A stretch of 6,463 nucleotides of DNA from CAYMAZ01 sp964526285 (GTDB taxonomy: Bacteria; Bacteroidota; Bacteroidia; Bacteroidales; DTU049), in the NCBI GenBank assembly GCA_964526285.1, contig CAZGIW010000134.1, positions 1 to 6,463 of the forward strand. The letters run 5' to 3'. Positions 1 through 6,441 of the stretch are shown in pieces. The notes beneath the pieces were generated by a model. The model searched no databases, was not told where the DNA came from, and saw nothing but the letters and a program-made list of their open reading frames with translations. Positions within the stretch are counted from its first letter, which is position 1. Each line of letters begins with the position of its first letter. Both the position numbers and the translations under genes were made by a program.

Positions 1-2
1 CG

Positions 3-2741
3 GGCTCAAAAATCACCGTTGACAATAGCAGCAATTTTGTGGCAAGGATTAATCCCAATGCATATAGTATTGTGTGGTTTGAACCAACAACCTATGGATC
101 TGTGCAAAAACATGAAAAGCTGGAACTGGGGATAGGAATTCCTTTGCATGTAAAAGAAAAAATCACCAATTTCTTTCATAAAAACGGAGGTATTTATCTG
201 AACCCATTCGACCCTGAAGATATTTCTGTTGAGGTGATGTTTGTGGGAGAACTTAATTTGGGCTTTATAACAGCCCCATTCCCAATTACCAGATATGGTT
301 TTTGGTTTGAGGATTTTATTGTGGAGGAATATATGGATGTTTTTGCCAATGATACTTATGATTATTTGAAATGGACAAAGATTGAAGAAAATCCCTATCC
401 GTTTCGCGTGAGGTTTGCCCCTCCTTTTGAAGGAAACTGGAAGTTTAAGGCAAATGTGTTTATTCATAGCAGCCTGGTGTATGAAAGTGAGTTGTATGAT
501 TTTCAAGCTGTTTCATCAAACAACCCCGGATATGTTTATGTTGGCGAAAACAACAAATACTTAAAACTGGGTAATAATATGTTTTTCCCAAAAGGAATCA
601 ATATTTTTGAGTTGCATTGCCGCAATTGCGGAGTTGGACATGCAGGCAAAGAATGTCACACAGGTTGTTTTGATTTTGCTGTAGGCCCACCATCGCTGGG
701 CGATATAGCTACTGCGCCATGGGGACCAAAAGAAAGTATGAACCCTTTTGTTTATAGACTATACAGAACCGATATGAAAGAAATGAAAAACAGGGGTATT
801 AATAGTTTCAGGTTTATTATGGCGCCCTGGGGTTCAGACATTGAGTTTGAAGAGTGCAATAATTATTATGACCGAATGCATTTTGCATGGGAAATTGATA
901 GTATTGTTGAAAAGGCAAAAGAGCTTAATTTATACATGATTTTTAATACCCTTGTGCATTTTACGCTGGAAAATCCATCGCAATATGAAATGACAGGATG
1001 GGACTGGCCCGAACATTATCTGCAGCCTGGGTTTTTTGATGATGGACCTCTTACTCCCGCTGAAATTGAGCAGTATGACCCAACCCCCTTTTGCTATAAA
1101 GGCGATTTTAATCTCAGCAACCCATTGGAATTTCTCACAAACCAGCAGGCAATCAAATCATATCAGAACAAACTGCGATATATTGCTTCGCGATGGTCAT
1201 ACTCAACAAATATCATGAGTTTTGAACTGGTGAGCGAAATAAACCAAATTGGTGCACATGGGGGATATGATAATGCTGGGAATTATATACCAAAACCAAC
1301 ATCCCCCTATTTTCAGAAGACAAGCGGCGGCACCTTAACTCCACTGGCAGAAAACACCAGACAAAGTGTTACATTTTGGCACGGGTATATGGCATATCAT
1401 ATGAAAACAAATTTACAAGTTTTACAGATGATTAATCCCAGTTACGTCCATGATTGGGAATTTAACTGGAATAAAGATTTTAGTTTCCAGCTGAATAATA
1501 TTAGTGTTTCTTCCTATAATCAATACGAGAAACATTATCATCATATCAGGTTTGAAAATCATCATAAAAACATTCAGAAGATTAAATCTGACATCACATC
1601 AAAACCCTTAATTAACAGTGAGTTTGATTTTCATTTTTCTCCGTCAGCAAATATCAACGATGAATGTTTTTATTTTTTTGAATTAAAAAGAAACTTACTC
1701 ATTGCCCCTTTTCTTGGCACAGCAGGCTTTTTTATTTGGAAGCATGATTTCAGGCACAATGATATTTATTATACAGATTTGTTTGCACAGGCTGAAACTA
1801 TTTTTCAGGCAACCATAGGCAATATTGATTTTGATGCAGAAAACATGGTATCCAGACAGCTTGGCCTAAAGAATAAAACTCCATTTTTTGTTAAAGGAAA
1901 AGACAAGGAAGAAGTTTTAGAATTAATTGAAGGATACGTTCTGATTAAACAAAAAAACACAAACAACTACAAGGATATTGCTGTAGGCGTAGTTTTTAAC
2001 AAAACATTTAATTTTGCTTCAATGATTAATAACCTGCCATCAACTCCTGAAAATCTTGATTGTAAGGATGGGTTACAAAACCTGTATGATTATTTGGATT
2101 CATACGAATACGAGTTAGATCCAAATGATCCTGATTTTTCTACACTTAATGAGTTCGAGCAATTATGGCTTGGCAAAAACTATATACCCAGTCAGTATGA
2201 TGCAAAAATTAAGTTGGATTTGCCATCAGGTGATTACACAGTTAAAATATTTAATGCAGTTACAGGTAATTTGATTTCTCAAAGTGTTGGCAAACCGGAA
2301 CTGAATCTTCCCATCTTAGGTTCTGAAGCCACAAATTGCCCAATTATATATTTTACAGTAATTAAAGATAACTATACTCCAAAGTCGCTTGAAACAGATA
2401 CAACAAAAGAAAGGCTTATTGTGGAGTTTGATGAGACATTCAATTTTTTTGATTTTTCTCAAACAGCAGAGAACTTAATTGTTTCAGAATCTGAAGATTG
2501 CAACCTGAGAATTTTTCCGAATCCCTGTGAAGAGACTTTAATAATTGAACTAAACAAGAAATGCAATAATGATGTTATTGAAAGAATTGAATTGTTTTCC
2601 AGTGATGGAAAATTTGTTTATGGCAAAGAAACGTATTCGACAAAAAGCCATATAGATATGTCCAGCTTAGTCTTTGGTGTATATATCCTGAACGTTCAAA
2701 CAAAAAACACAATTCAAACAAAAAAAGTAATAAAACAATAA
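3..2741 (+). CDS. Secreted clan-A-type glycoside hydrolase with DUF5060-like domain and T9SS type A sorting domain (5' partial)
   Basis: The reading frame is open from the left edge, so the true start and signal peptide lie outside; the GTG at 39 is not a credible start. Residues are counted here from base 3. An N-terminal beta region carries a LNPFDPE motif (about 65-73). Residues 72-180 resemble the DUF5060 immunoglobulin-like domain, with FRVRFAPPFEGNW and then GYVYV. A TIM barrel of the cellulase/GH5-like clan A type follows (about 183-605). The candidate acid/base is Glu412 in FELVSEIN (bases 1236-1238) and the candidate nucleophile is Glu540 in PLINSEFDF (bases 1620-1622); GFFIWKHDF fits strand 8. 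A distal beta-sandwich (about 640-800) contains DYTVKIFNAVTG. Residues 834-912 are a T9SS type A tail with FPNP and GVYILN, ending KKVIKQ. The protein is expected to be exported by T9SS and to hydrolyse a glycan at the surface. Substrate and exact GH family cannot be told. Ser replaces the usual Asn before the acid/base Glu. It leads a tight operon; the next gene starts 10 bases downstream. Confidence 0.85.
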   Translation, partial: GSKITVDNSSNFVARINPNAYSIVWFEPTTYGSVQKHEKLELGIGIPLHVKEKITNFFHKNGGIYLNPFDPEDISVEVMFVGELNLGFITAPFPITRYGFWFEDFIVEEYMDVFANDTYDYLKWTKIEENPYPFRVRFAPPFEGNWKFKANVFIHSSLVYESELYDFQAVSSNNPGYVYVGENNKYLKLGNNMFFPKGINIFELHCRNCGVGHAGKECHTGCFDFAVGPPSLGDIATAPWGPKESMNPFVYRLYRTDMKEMKNRGINSFRFIMAPWGSDIEFEECNNYYDRMHFAWEIDSIVEKAKELNLYMIFNTLVHFTLENPSQYEMTGWDWPEHYLQPGFFDDGPLTPAEIEQYDPTPFCYKGDFNLSNPLEFLTNQQAIKSYQNKLRYIASRWSYSTNIMSFELVSEINQIGAHGGYDNAGNYIPKPTSPYFQKTSGGTLTPLAENTRQSVTFWHGYMAYHMKTNLQVLQMINPSYVHDWEFNWNKDFSFQLNNISVSSYNQYEKHYHHIRFENHHKNIQKIKSDITSKPLINSEFDFHFSPSANINDECFYFFELKRNLLIAPFLGTAGFFIWKHDFRHNDIYYTDLFAQAETIFQATIGNIDFDAENMVSRQLGLKNKTPFFVKGKDKEEVLELIEGYVLIKQKNTNNYKDIAVGVVFNKTFNFASMINNLPSTPENLDCKDGLQNLYDYLDSYEYELDPNDPDFSTLNEFEQLWLGKNYIPSQYDAKIKLDLPSGDYTVKIFNAVTGNLISQSVGKPELNLPILGSEATNCPIIYFTVIKDNYTPKSLETDTTKERLIVEFDETFNFFDFSQTAENLIVSESEDCNLRIFPNPCEETLIIELNKKCNNDVIERIELFSSDGKFVYGKETYSTKSHIDMSSLVFGVYILNVQTKNTIQTKKVIKQ

Positions 2742-2751
2742 CAAAACCCCT

Positions 2752-3474
2752 ATGCAACCAATAAAATTAAAGTTTTTTCTTCTTGTTCTGTTTCTTGTTT
2801 TTGCAGCAAATTTCTGCTTTTCGCAAACAGAACAACCCTCATTTCAAGCTTTTTCAAAAATTGATATAACATTTGGAGAATTGTATCACATTGGAAACAA
2901 TATCAATGCTGGCAAATATGACTTCAGATATTACAAAAACATGAATGCTGAAATATCATATGATGTTTTGTCCAAAGGAAAATTTTCACTTAATCATCAT
3001 GCAGGTTTTTATACTAAACGGTATTTTTTTTCAAATGCTTACTTATACTACACTTACTATTCAAATTTATATCTTCAACATATATCTCACAATCTGGCAT
3101 ACAATTTCAGTTTTCTGTCATATTATTCTGGCCTGAGCCTGGGCTATTCACTTAACGAGTTTGTATCGGGAAAGTTTTATGCCGATTGGCGAATTGGAGC
3201 ATCATATTCAGCCTTTAAACTTGAATTTCCTTCAAATTATGTTCCTGATACATTAACCACACAAAATCAAATTTCAATGCTGTTATTAAGTGGTCGTTTC
3301 AGTCTCTGGCATCGTGTTTCAAATAATGTATCTTTTGGGATCAATATTGCTGCAATGAAAGAAATCAATTTGTTTCAAAACAATATTCAGGTTGCGGAAA
3401 AAGATTTTCCTGTGATTCCACATATTTCGTATGGGTATAATTTTTCAATCAAATATTCTCTGAGAAATGAATAA
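2752..3474 (+). CDS. Small outer-membrane beta-barrel-like protein (barrel A)
   Basis: No named family is recognised. The 240-residue product starts with a clear signal peptide: Lys5 and Lys7, a hydrophobic core at 8-19, and probable cleavage at FCFS|Q (24/25). The mature part has alternating polar and aromatic residues in short strands with many Tyr and Phe, as in small eight-stranded outer-membrane barrels. It shares motifs with the two other barrels in the window: ITFGELYHI (39-47), AGFYTKRY (84-91), and a late strand with G196 followed by M-K-E (202-204). A (T/S)-K-R/N turn after G-x-Y marks all three. It starts 10 bases after the hydrolase stop, and its last 8 bases overlap lipoprotein A, suggesting translational coupling. 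A role as membrane partner of the upstream T9SS hydrolase is inference from position only. A periplasmic beta-rich protein is the alternative. Confidence 0.75.
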   Translation: MQPIKLKFFLLVLFLVFAANFCFSQTEQPSFQAFSKIDITFGELYHIGNNINAGKYDFRYYKNMNAEISYDVLSKGKFSLNHHAGFYTKRYFFSNAYLYYTYYSNLYLQHISHNLAYNFSFLSYYSGLSLGYSLNEFVSGKFYADWRIGASYSAFKLEFPSNYVPDTLTTQNQISMLLLSGRFSLWHRVSNNVSFGINIAAMKEINLFQNNIQVAEKDFPVIPHISYGYNFSIKYSLRNE

Positions 3475-3919
3475 AAAAATAAAACTTTTAGTAGCTGCTG
3501 TATTGATATTGATTACTTCCTGTGAGAAAGAAAAACTTGATTATGAAATTTTTGGCACATGGAGATGGGAAAAATCAGAGCATTTATCTTTCAATCCACC
3601 AAACAGCTCTATTCTTGATGTTTTTGCCCCTGATGAAAACTATTTAGTTAAACTTATATTAACAAAAAATCGAATAAAATGGAATGTAAACGGAAATCTT
3701 ACTTATAGCAAAACAATTTCAAGCATTAGTTATGAATTAAGTAATAACATTAAAATTTACAGAATAAATATTTTTGACAAAAGCCAAAACAAAACAGAAC
3801 ATCTCTATGTTCGTGTTGAATCTCAAAACACAATTTCTTTAAGCGGCGGTCCATTTTATGGAGGGTCTCAAATTTACGGGTGGGTTTCTTGGAGGTCATA
3901 TTATCAAAGAATAAAATAA
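3467..3919 (+). CDS. Lipocalin-like lipoprotein (lipoprotein A)
   Basis: The 150-residue product has a type II signal peptide: a basic start (NKKIK), hydrophobic stretch 7-16 and lipobox ITSC with Cys19 as the lipidated residue. The sequence after Cys is EKEK. Such charged residues just after the Cys are part of the surface-export signals described for Bacteroidota lipoproteins, so exposure on the outer face is plausible but unproven. The mature domain opens with FGTWRWEKSE (29-38), the G-x-W start typical of small lipocalin-like domains in this phylum, and continues as beta strands (LVKLILT, IKIYRINIF, HLYVRVE). These domains often bind hydrophobic or small ligands; none can be named here. 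The ATG overlaps the 3' end of barrel A by 8 bases. It sits between two barrel genes, mirroring lipoprotein B, which precedes barrel C. Confidence 0.75.
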   Translation: MNKKIKLLVAAVLILITSCEKEKLDYEIFGTWRWEKSEHLSFNPPNSSILDVFAPDENYLVKLILTKNRIKWNVNGNLTYSKTISSISYELSNNIKIYRINIFDKSQNKTEHLYVRVESQNTISLSGGPFYGGSQIYGWVSWRSYYQRIK

Positions 3920-3926
3920 ATATCAC

Positions 3927-4655
3927 ATGCAAACAAAAATAACATTTAATGAAAGATTAATGAATGGCATAGCTGTCCCTCTTCTTTTTCTTATATTTCT
4001 TTTTATTTATCAGGGAAAAGTGTTTTCACAACAACAAGAAAAAATTCAACGTCAAGTGTTAAATTATGTTGATATTCGTGCCGGAAGCTTGCACCATTAT
4101 CTGAAAAACACAAACAGCTTGAGCAATTTTGATGTAAACTTAAAAATTGGGCTAGTAAAACTGGGAGAAAATACATTTCTTTATTCAAACGGAGGAGTGT
4201 ATTCAAAAAACTTCAGACAGGATTTTATTGTTTATTTTTCACCAAGCTATTCAAGAGCAATTAACTTAAATATTCATTACAATACTATCTACTACTATGG
4301 AATTGGAGTGAATAAAACGATTTTATTAAAGGAATTTAGACTGAATACATATTGCGCATTGAACTTTGCAAAACAAAAAACTCTTATTAAAGTTGAACCA
4401 TATGATGAACAAAGAATATTAAAGAAGAACACAATCCAAAACATCAATGTGGGGATACAGGGCATTTATGATTTGGGAAAAGGCTATGGCATAGGGCTGG
4501 ATGTGTCATTATTCAGAGAGTTTCAGATATCATTTCTCCGAAGCAGTCGTGATAATGATTCTCCATCCACTCCATTTTTAACCAGAACCCCCACTCCGCT
4601 GTTGTCGGCAGGAATTAATCTCACAATCAGCAAGTCGTTTTACAGAAAGCAATAG
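3927..4655 (+). CDS. Small outer-membrane beta-barrel-like protein (barrel B)
   Basis: The 242-residue product is a paralogue of barrel C and, more distantly, of barrel A. The ATG at 3927 is preferred over the in-frame ATG at 3960 (Met12), because only the longer form gives the signal peptide its positive charges (Lys4, Arg10). The hydrophobic core spans 15-28 and cleavage is probably at KVFS|Q (34/35). Shared motifs are IRAGSLHHY (50-58), GGVYSKNF (89-96) and YDLGKGYGIGLDV...FRE (181-198). The last lies at the same residue numbers as its counterpart in barrel C. Strands are rich in Tyr and Asn, as in outer-membrane barrels. It follows lipoprotein A by 7 bases. Its reading frame ends in three consecutive stop codons (TAG TAG TGA), immediately followed by the headless hydrolase tail. 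Molecular function is unknown; a surface or outer-membrane role is inferred. Confidence 0.75.
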   Translation: MQTKITFNERLMNGIAVPLLFLIFLFIYQGKVFSQQQEKIQRQVLNYVDIRAGSLHHYLKNTNSLSNFDVNLKIGLVKLGENTFLYSNGGVYSKNFRQDFIVYFSPSYSRAINLNIHYNTIYYYGIGVNKTILLKEFRLNTYCALNFAKQKTLIKVEPYDEQRILKKNTIQNINVGIQGIYDLGKGYGIGLDVSLFREFQISFLRSSRDNDSPSTPFLTRTPTPLLSAGINLTISKSFYRKQ

Positions 4656-4661
4656 TAGTGA
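4653..4661 (+). other. Triple in-frame stop TAG TAG TGA at the end of barrel B
   Basis: Three stop codons follow each other in the frame of barrel B. They coincide with the point where similarity to the hydrolase tail begins in another frame, which makes them the likely position of an old deletion or recombination junction. Confidence 0.6.
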
Positions 4662-4669
4662 TTTTCAAA

Positions 4670-5185
4670 ATGACACCCAACGGGAAAAAATACACCATAC
4701 AATACTACAATGCCCTCTCAGGGCAGTTGTTGCCTGCATACACCCAGTACAACAGCAAGCCTGAGCTGATTTTGCCACCACTTTCGGGTGATGCAAGCTG
4801 CCCAATTGTCTATTTTGTTGTGAGAAACACAAGCAAATCAACCAATGACAACGACACAGTTTTTCCTGCTGAATATGCAAAACTGCTGAACGAAAACTTT
4901 AATTTTTTCACATCAACCGAACCCACGGACGTTGAAAACAATTCAAATCAGAAAATCATTGTGTATCCCAATCCGGCTAAAGACAAACTATATATCATGT
5001 TGCCTAATGACTCAGAAAATAATTATATAGCACAAATTTTCTCAATTGAAGGTCAGTTGCTTATTGAAAATGAGTTTAACACTGATTCTTTTGTCATGGA
5101 TATTTCGGGGTTGCCAAATGGCATTTATGTGATTAACATATACTCGAACAGAATTTTTTATACAACAAAAATTATAAAACAATAG
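4670..5185 (+). CDS. Headless hydrolase C-terminus with T9SS type A sorting domain (probable gene remnant)
   Basis: This frame encodes only the C-terminal part of a protein related to the hydrolase at 3-2741. Counting from the GTG at 4658, residues 9-60 match its distal sandwich: KYTIQYYNALSG against DYTVKIFNAVTG, then KPELILP against KPELNLP, then SCPIVYFVV against NCPIIYFTV, and later NFNFF in both. Residues 99-175 are a T9SS type A tail with YPNP and NGIYVIN, ending TKIIKQ. There is no signal peptide, N-terminal domain or catalytic barrel, so it could not enter the Sec-T9SS route as it stands. The frame is open back to 4619, but similarity starts near 4655. The start is uncertain: GTG 4658 or ATG 4670; ATG is chosen. 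No frameshift or stop breaks the 170 or so codons. It is most likely the relic of a second tandem hydrolase whose front was deleted. A functional small protein or an assembly collapse is possible. Its first part is notably GC-richer than its surroundings. Confidence 0.7.
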   Translation: MTPNGKKYTIQYYNALSGQLLPAYTQYNSKPELILPPLSGDASCPIVYFVVRNTSKSTNDNDTVFPAEYAKLLNENFNFFTSTEPTDVENNSNQKIIVYPNPAKDKLYIMLPNDSENNYIAQIFSIEGQLLIENEFNTDSFVMDISGLPNGIYVINIYSNRIFYTTKIIKQ

Positions 5186-5197
5186 GGAATCACATTT

Positions 5198-5674
5198 ATG
5201 AAGAAGCACTTAATAGCATTAAACATACTGATTGTTACAGCATTACTGATTCTGTTTTCATGCAAGCCTGAATATAATGAACCTTCGGATTTTTGGAACA
5301 GTATGAAAAACTCTTACTGGGAATGTGATTATACAACAATTAATCACCATGACACAATCCTCTATGACAATTACGACAGATATGGGATTTTTTTTACTGA
5401 AAAAAAATTGTATTTCATGTATAATGATAGAGTTTTGAGTGTGCATAAAGTAATGAGAAATATTACTAGCCACACCCCTACTTATTTGGATAATTGGGAA
5501 ACAGTAGATTATTATATTAAAGAGGTAAATCTAATGTTATTGTTTGTTGCCAGATATAAGATGTACACTCCAAATTTTCCTGTCACTTGTGATGGACTTG
5601 ATTATTATTATCCCAATGATACTGTTTGTGAAGTGAGGAATTATTTTAACAAAAGAGATTGGGTTCCATTTTAA
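5198..5674 (+). CDS. Lipoprotein of unknown function (lipoprotein B)
   Basis: The 158-residue product has a type II signal peptide: MKKH start, hydrophobic stretch 5-20 and lipobox LFSC with Cys22 lipidated. KPEYNEP follows the Cys. The mature domain begins with a Trp-containing strand, NSYWECDYTT (38-47), then IFFTEKKLYFMY (64-75) and further beta strands. This resembles the layout of lipoprotein A (G-x-W-x-W start, then LILTKNRIKW), so a distant lipocalin-like relative is possible; similarity is too weak to be certain. Beyond the lipid Cys there are three cysteines (43, 131, 144); 131 and 144 flank a Tyr-rich loop and could pair. It starts 12 bases after the hydrolase remnant and ends 11 bases before barrel C. 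That is the same lipoprotein-then-barrel order as lipoprotein A and barrel B. Ligand and partner are unknown. Confidence 0.7.
   Translation: MKKHLIALNILIVTALLILFSCKPEYNEPSDFWNSMKNSYWECDYTTINHHDTILYDNYDRYGIFFTEKKLYFMYNDRVLSVHKVMRNITSHTPTYLDNWETVDYYIKEVNLMLLFVARYKMYTPNFPVTCDGLDYYYPNDTVCEVRNYFNKRDWVPF
5388..5407 (+). repeat. Perfect A/T inverted repeat: eight T, ACTG, eight A
   Basis: Inside the lipoprotein B gene, a run of eight T and a run of eight A flank a four-base loop. The bases encode I-F-F-T-E-K-K in frame, so the repeat may be no more than a codon coincidence in an AT-rich gene. The two homopolymers are also potential slippage sites. Confidence 0.6.
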
Positions 5675-5685
5675 AACAAAAGAAT

Positions 5686-6441
5686 ATGAAAAAGAATATT
5701 TTTAAGTTTCACTTAATATTTACAGTGATTTTCATGCAGGTTTATTTTTATTCTTTTGGTCAGAATGAAAAAAAAGAAAAAAACAGGGAATATGAAGATG
5801 CATTGACAATATCAGCCGGAAGTGTTTTTCATGTTGCTAACCGTCAGTTTCATTCTGGCATGAAATACAAGTTCAATTATGGCTTCCATGTTGAATATGC
5901 ATATTTCAGGATTTCAGTATTTAAAATAAGTCTCAACACAGGCTTTTATTCCAAAAGATATGACAAAAACATTACTCTTTCCACATCTGACTTTGCATAT
6001 GATTTTTCAAATATGAGCCATCCCGTTGTTTATCTTGGGTTTGGCATAAAATCAGGCAATGATATCAAAGTTGCTGAAAATATTAGCATGAACCTATCAA
6101 CTGGCATTCATCTATCCGGAACATTTCACCCCACACCTGATGCTTCACGCATTCTTGAAGATATTGAAAAAGAAGGAACAGTAGTTTTATATAACTATTT
6201 ATGGACTATTTGTATTAACGGACATTATGATTTGGGCAACGGATGGAGTGCAGGTCTAAATGTATTTTTTTTCAAAGAGTGTTTTAAAAATTATCATGAT
6301 AAATTCTTTATTCCTTTTTCAACCCGATATAGAGTTAACACATACGGCTATTACGAACCCACAAACCTACTTGCTCTCCCTGAATTTCCCATATTTTCAA
6401 TCAGTCCGCAATTGTCGTTTAAGTATCAAATCAGCAATTAA
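5686..6441 (+). CDS. Small outer-membrane beta-barrel-like protein (barrel C)
   Basis: The start is the ATG at 5686, 11 bases after the lipoprotein B stop. An in-frame TTG at 5659 would overlap lipoprotein B and put extra residues before the basic MKKN start, so it was not used. The 251-residue product has a signal peptide (hydrophobic 8-22, probable cleavage at YSFG|Q, 25/26) and then a short charged linker (NEKKEKNREYED) not seen in the other two barrels. Motifs shared with barrels A and B are ISAGSVFHV (42-50), TGFYSKRY (85-92) and YDLGNGWSAGLNV...FKE (181-198), the last in exact register with barrel B. Strand-like aromatic stretches continue to the end (SPQLSFKYQISN). It is the third member of the paralogous set and the last complete gene. 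Function is unknown; an outer-membrane location is inferred from composition and the family pattern. Confidence 0.75.
   Translation: MKKNIFKFHLIFTVIFMQVYFYSFGQNEKKEKNREYEDALTISAGSVFHVANRQFHSGMKYKFNYGFHVEYAYFRISVFKISLNTGFYSKRYDKNITLSTSDFAYDFSNMSHPVVYLGFGIKSGNDIKVAENISMNLSTGIHLSGTFHPTPDASRILEDIEKEGTVVLYNYLWTICINGHYDLGNGWSAGLNVFFFKECFKNYHDKFFIPFSTRYRVNTYGYYEPTNLLALPEFPIFSISPQLSFKYQISN

Noticed and set aside
6..506. Long open frame on the minus strand opposite the hydrolase
   Set aside because: It is the antisense shadow of a well-supported coding region. Its translation has no recognisable domain, and the + strand carries a DUF5060-like pattern over the same bases.
1673..1679. T7 tract in the hydrolase as a phase-variation site
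   Set aside because: Seven T in an AT-rich gene is unremarkable and the frame is intact on both sides.
2752..2826. Barrel A as a lipoprotein because of Cys22 in its signal peptide
   Set aside because: The residues before the Cys (A-N-F) do not make a lipobox, and a normal cleavage site at FS|Q follows.
5659..5685. TTG start extending barrel C upstream
   Set aside because: It overlaps the end of lipoprotein B and places nine extra residues before a perfect MKKN signal-peptide start.
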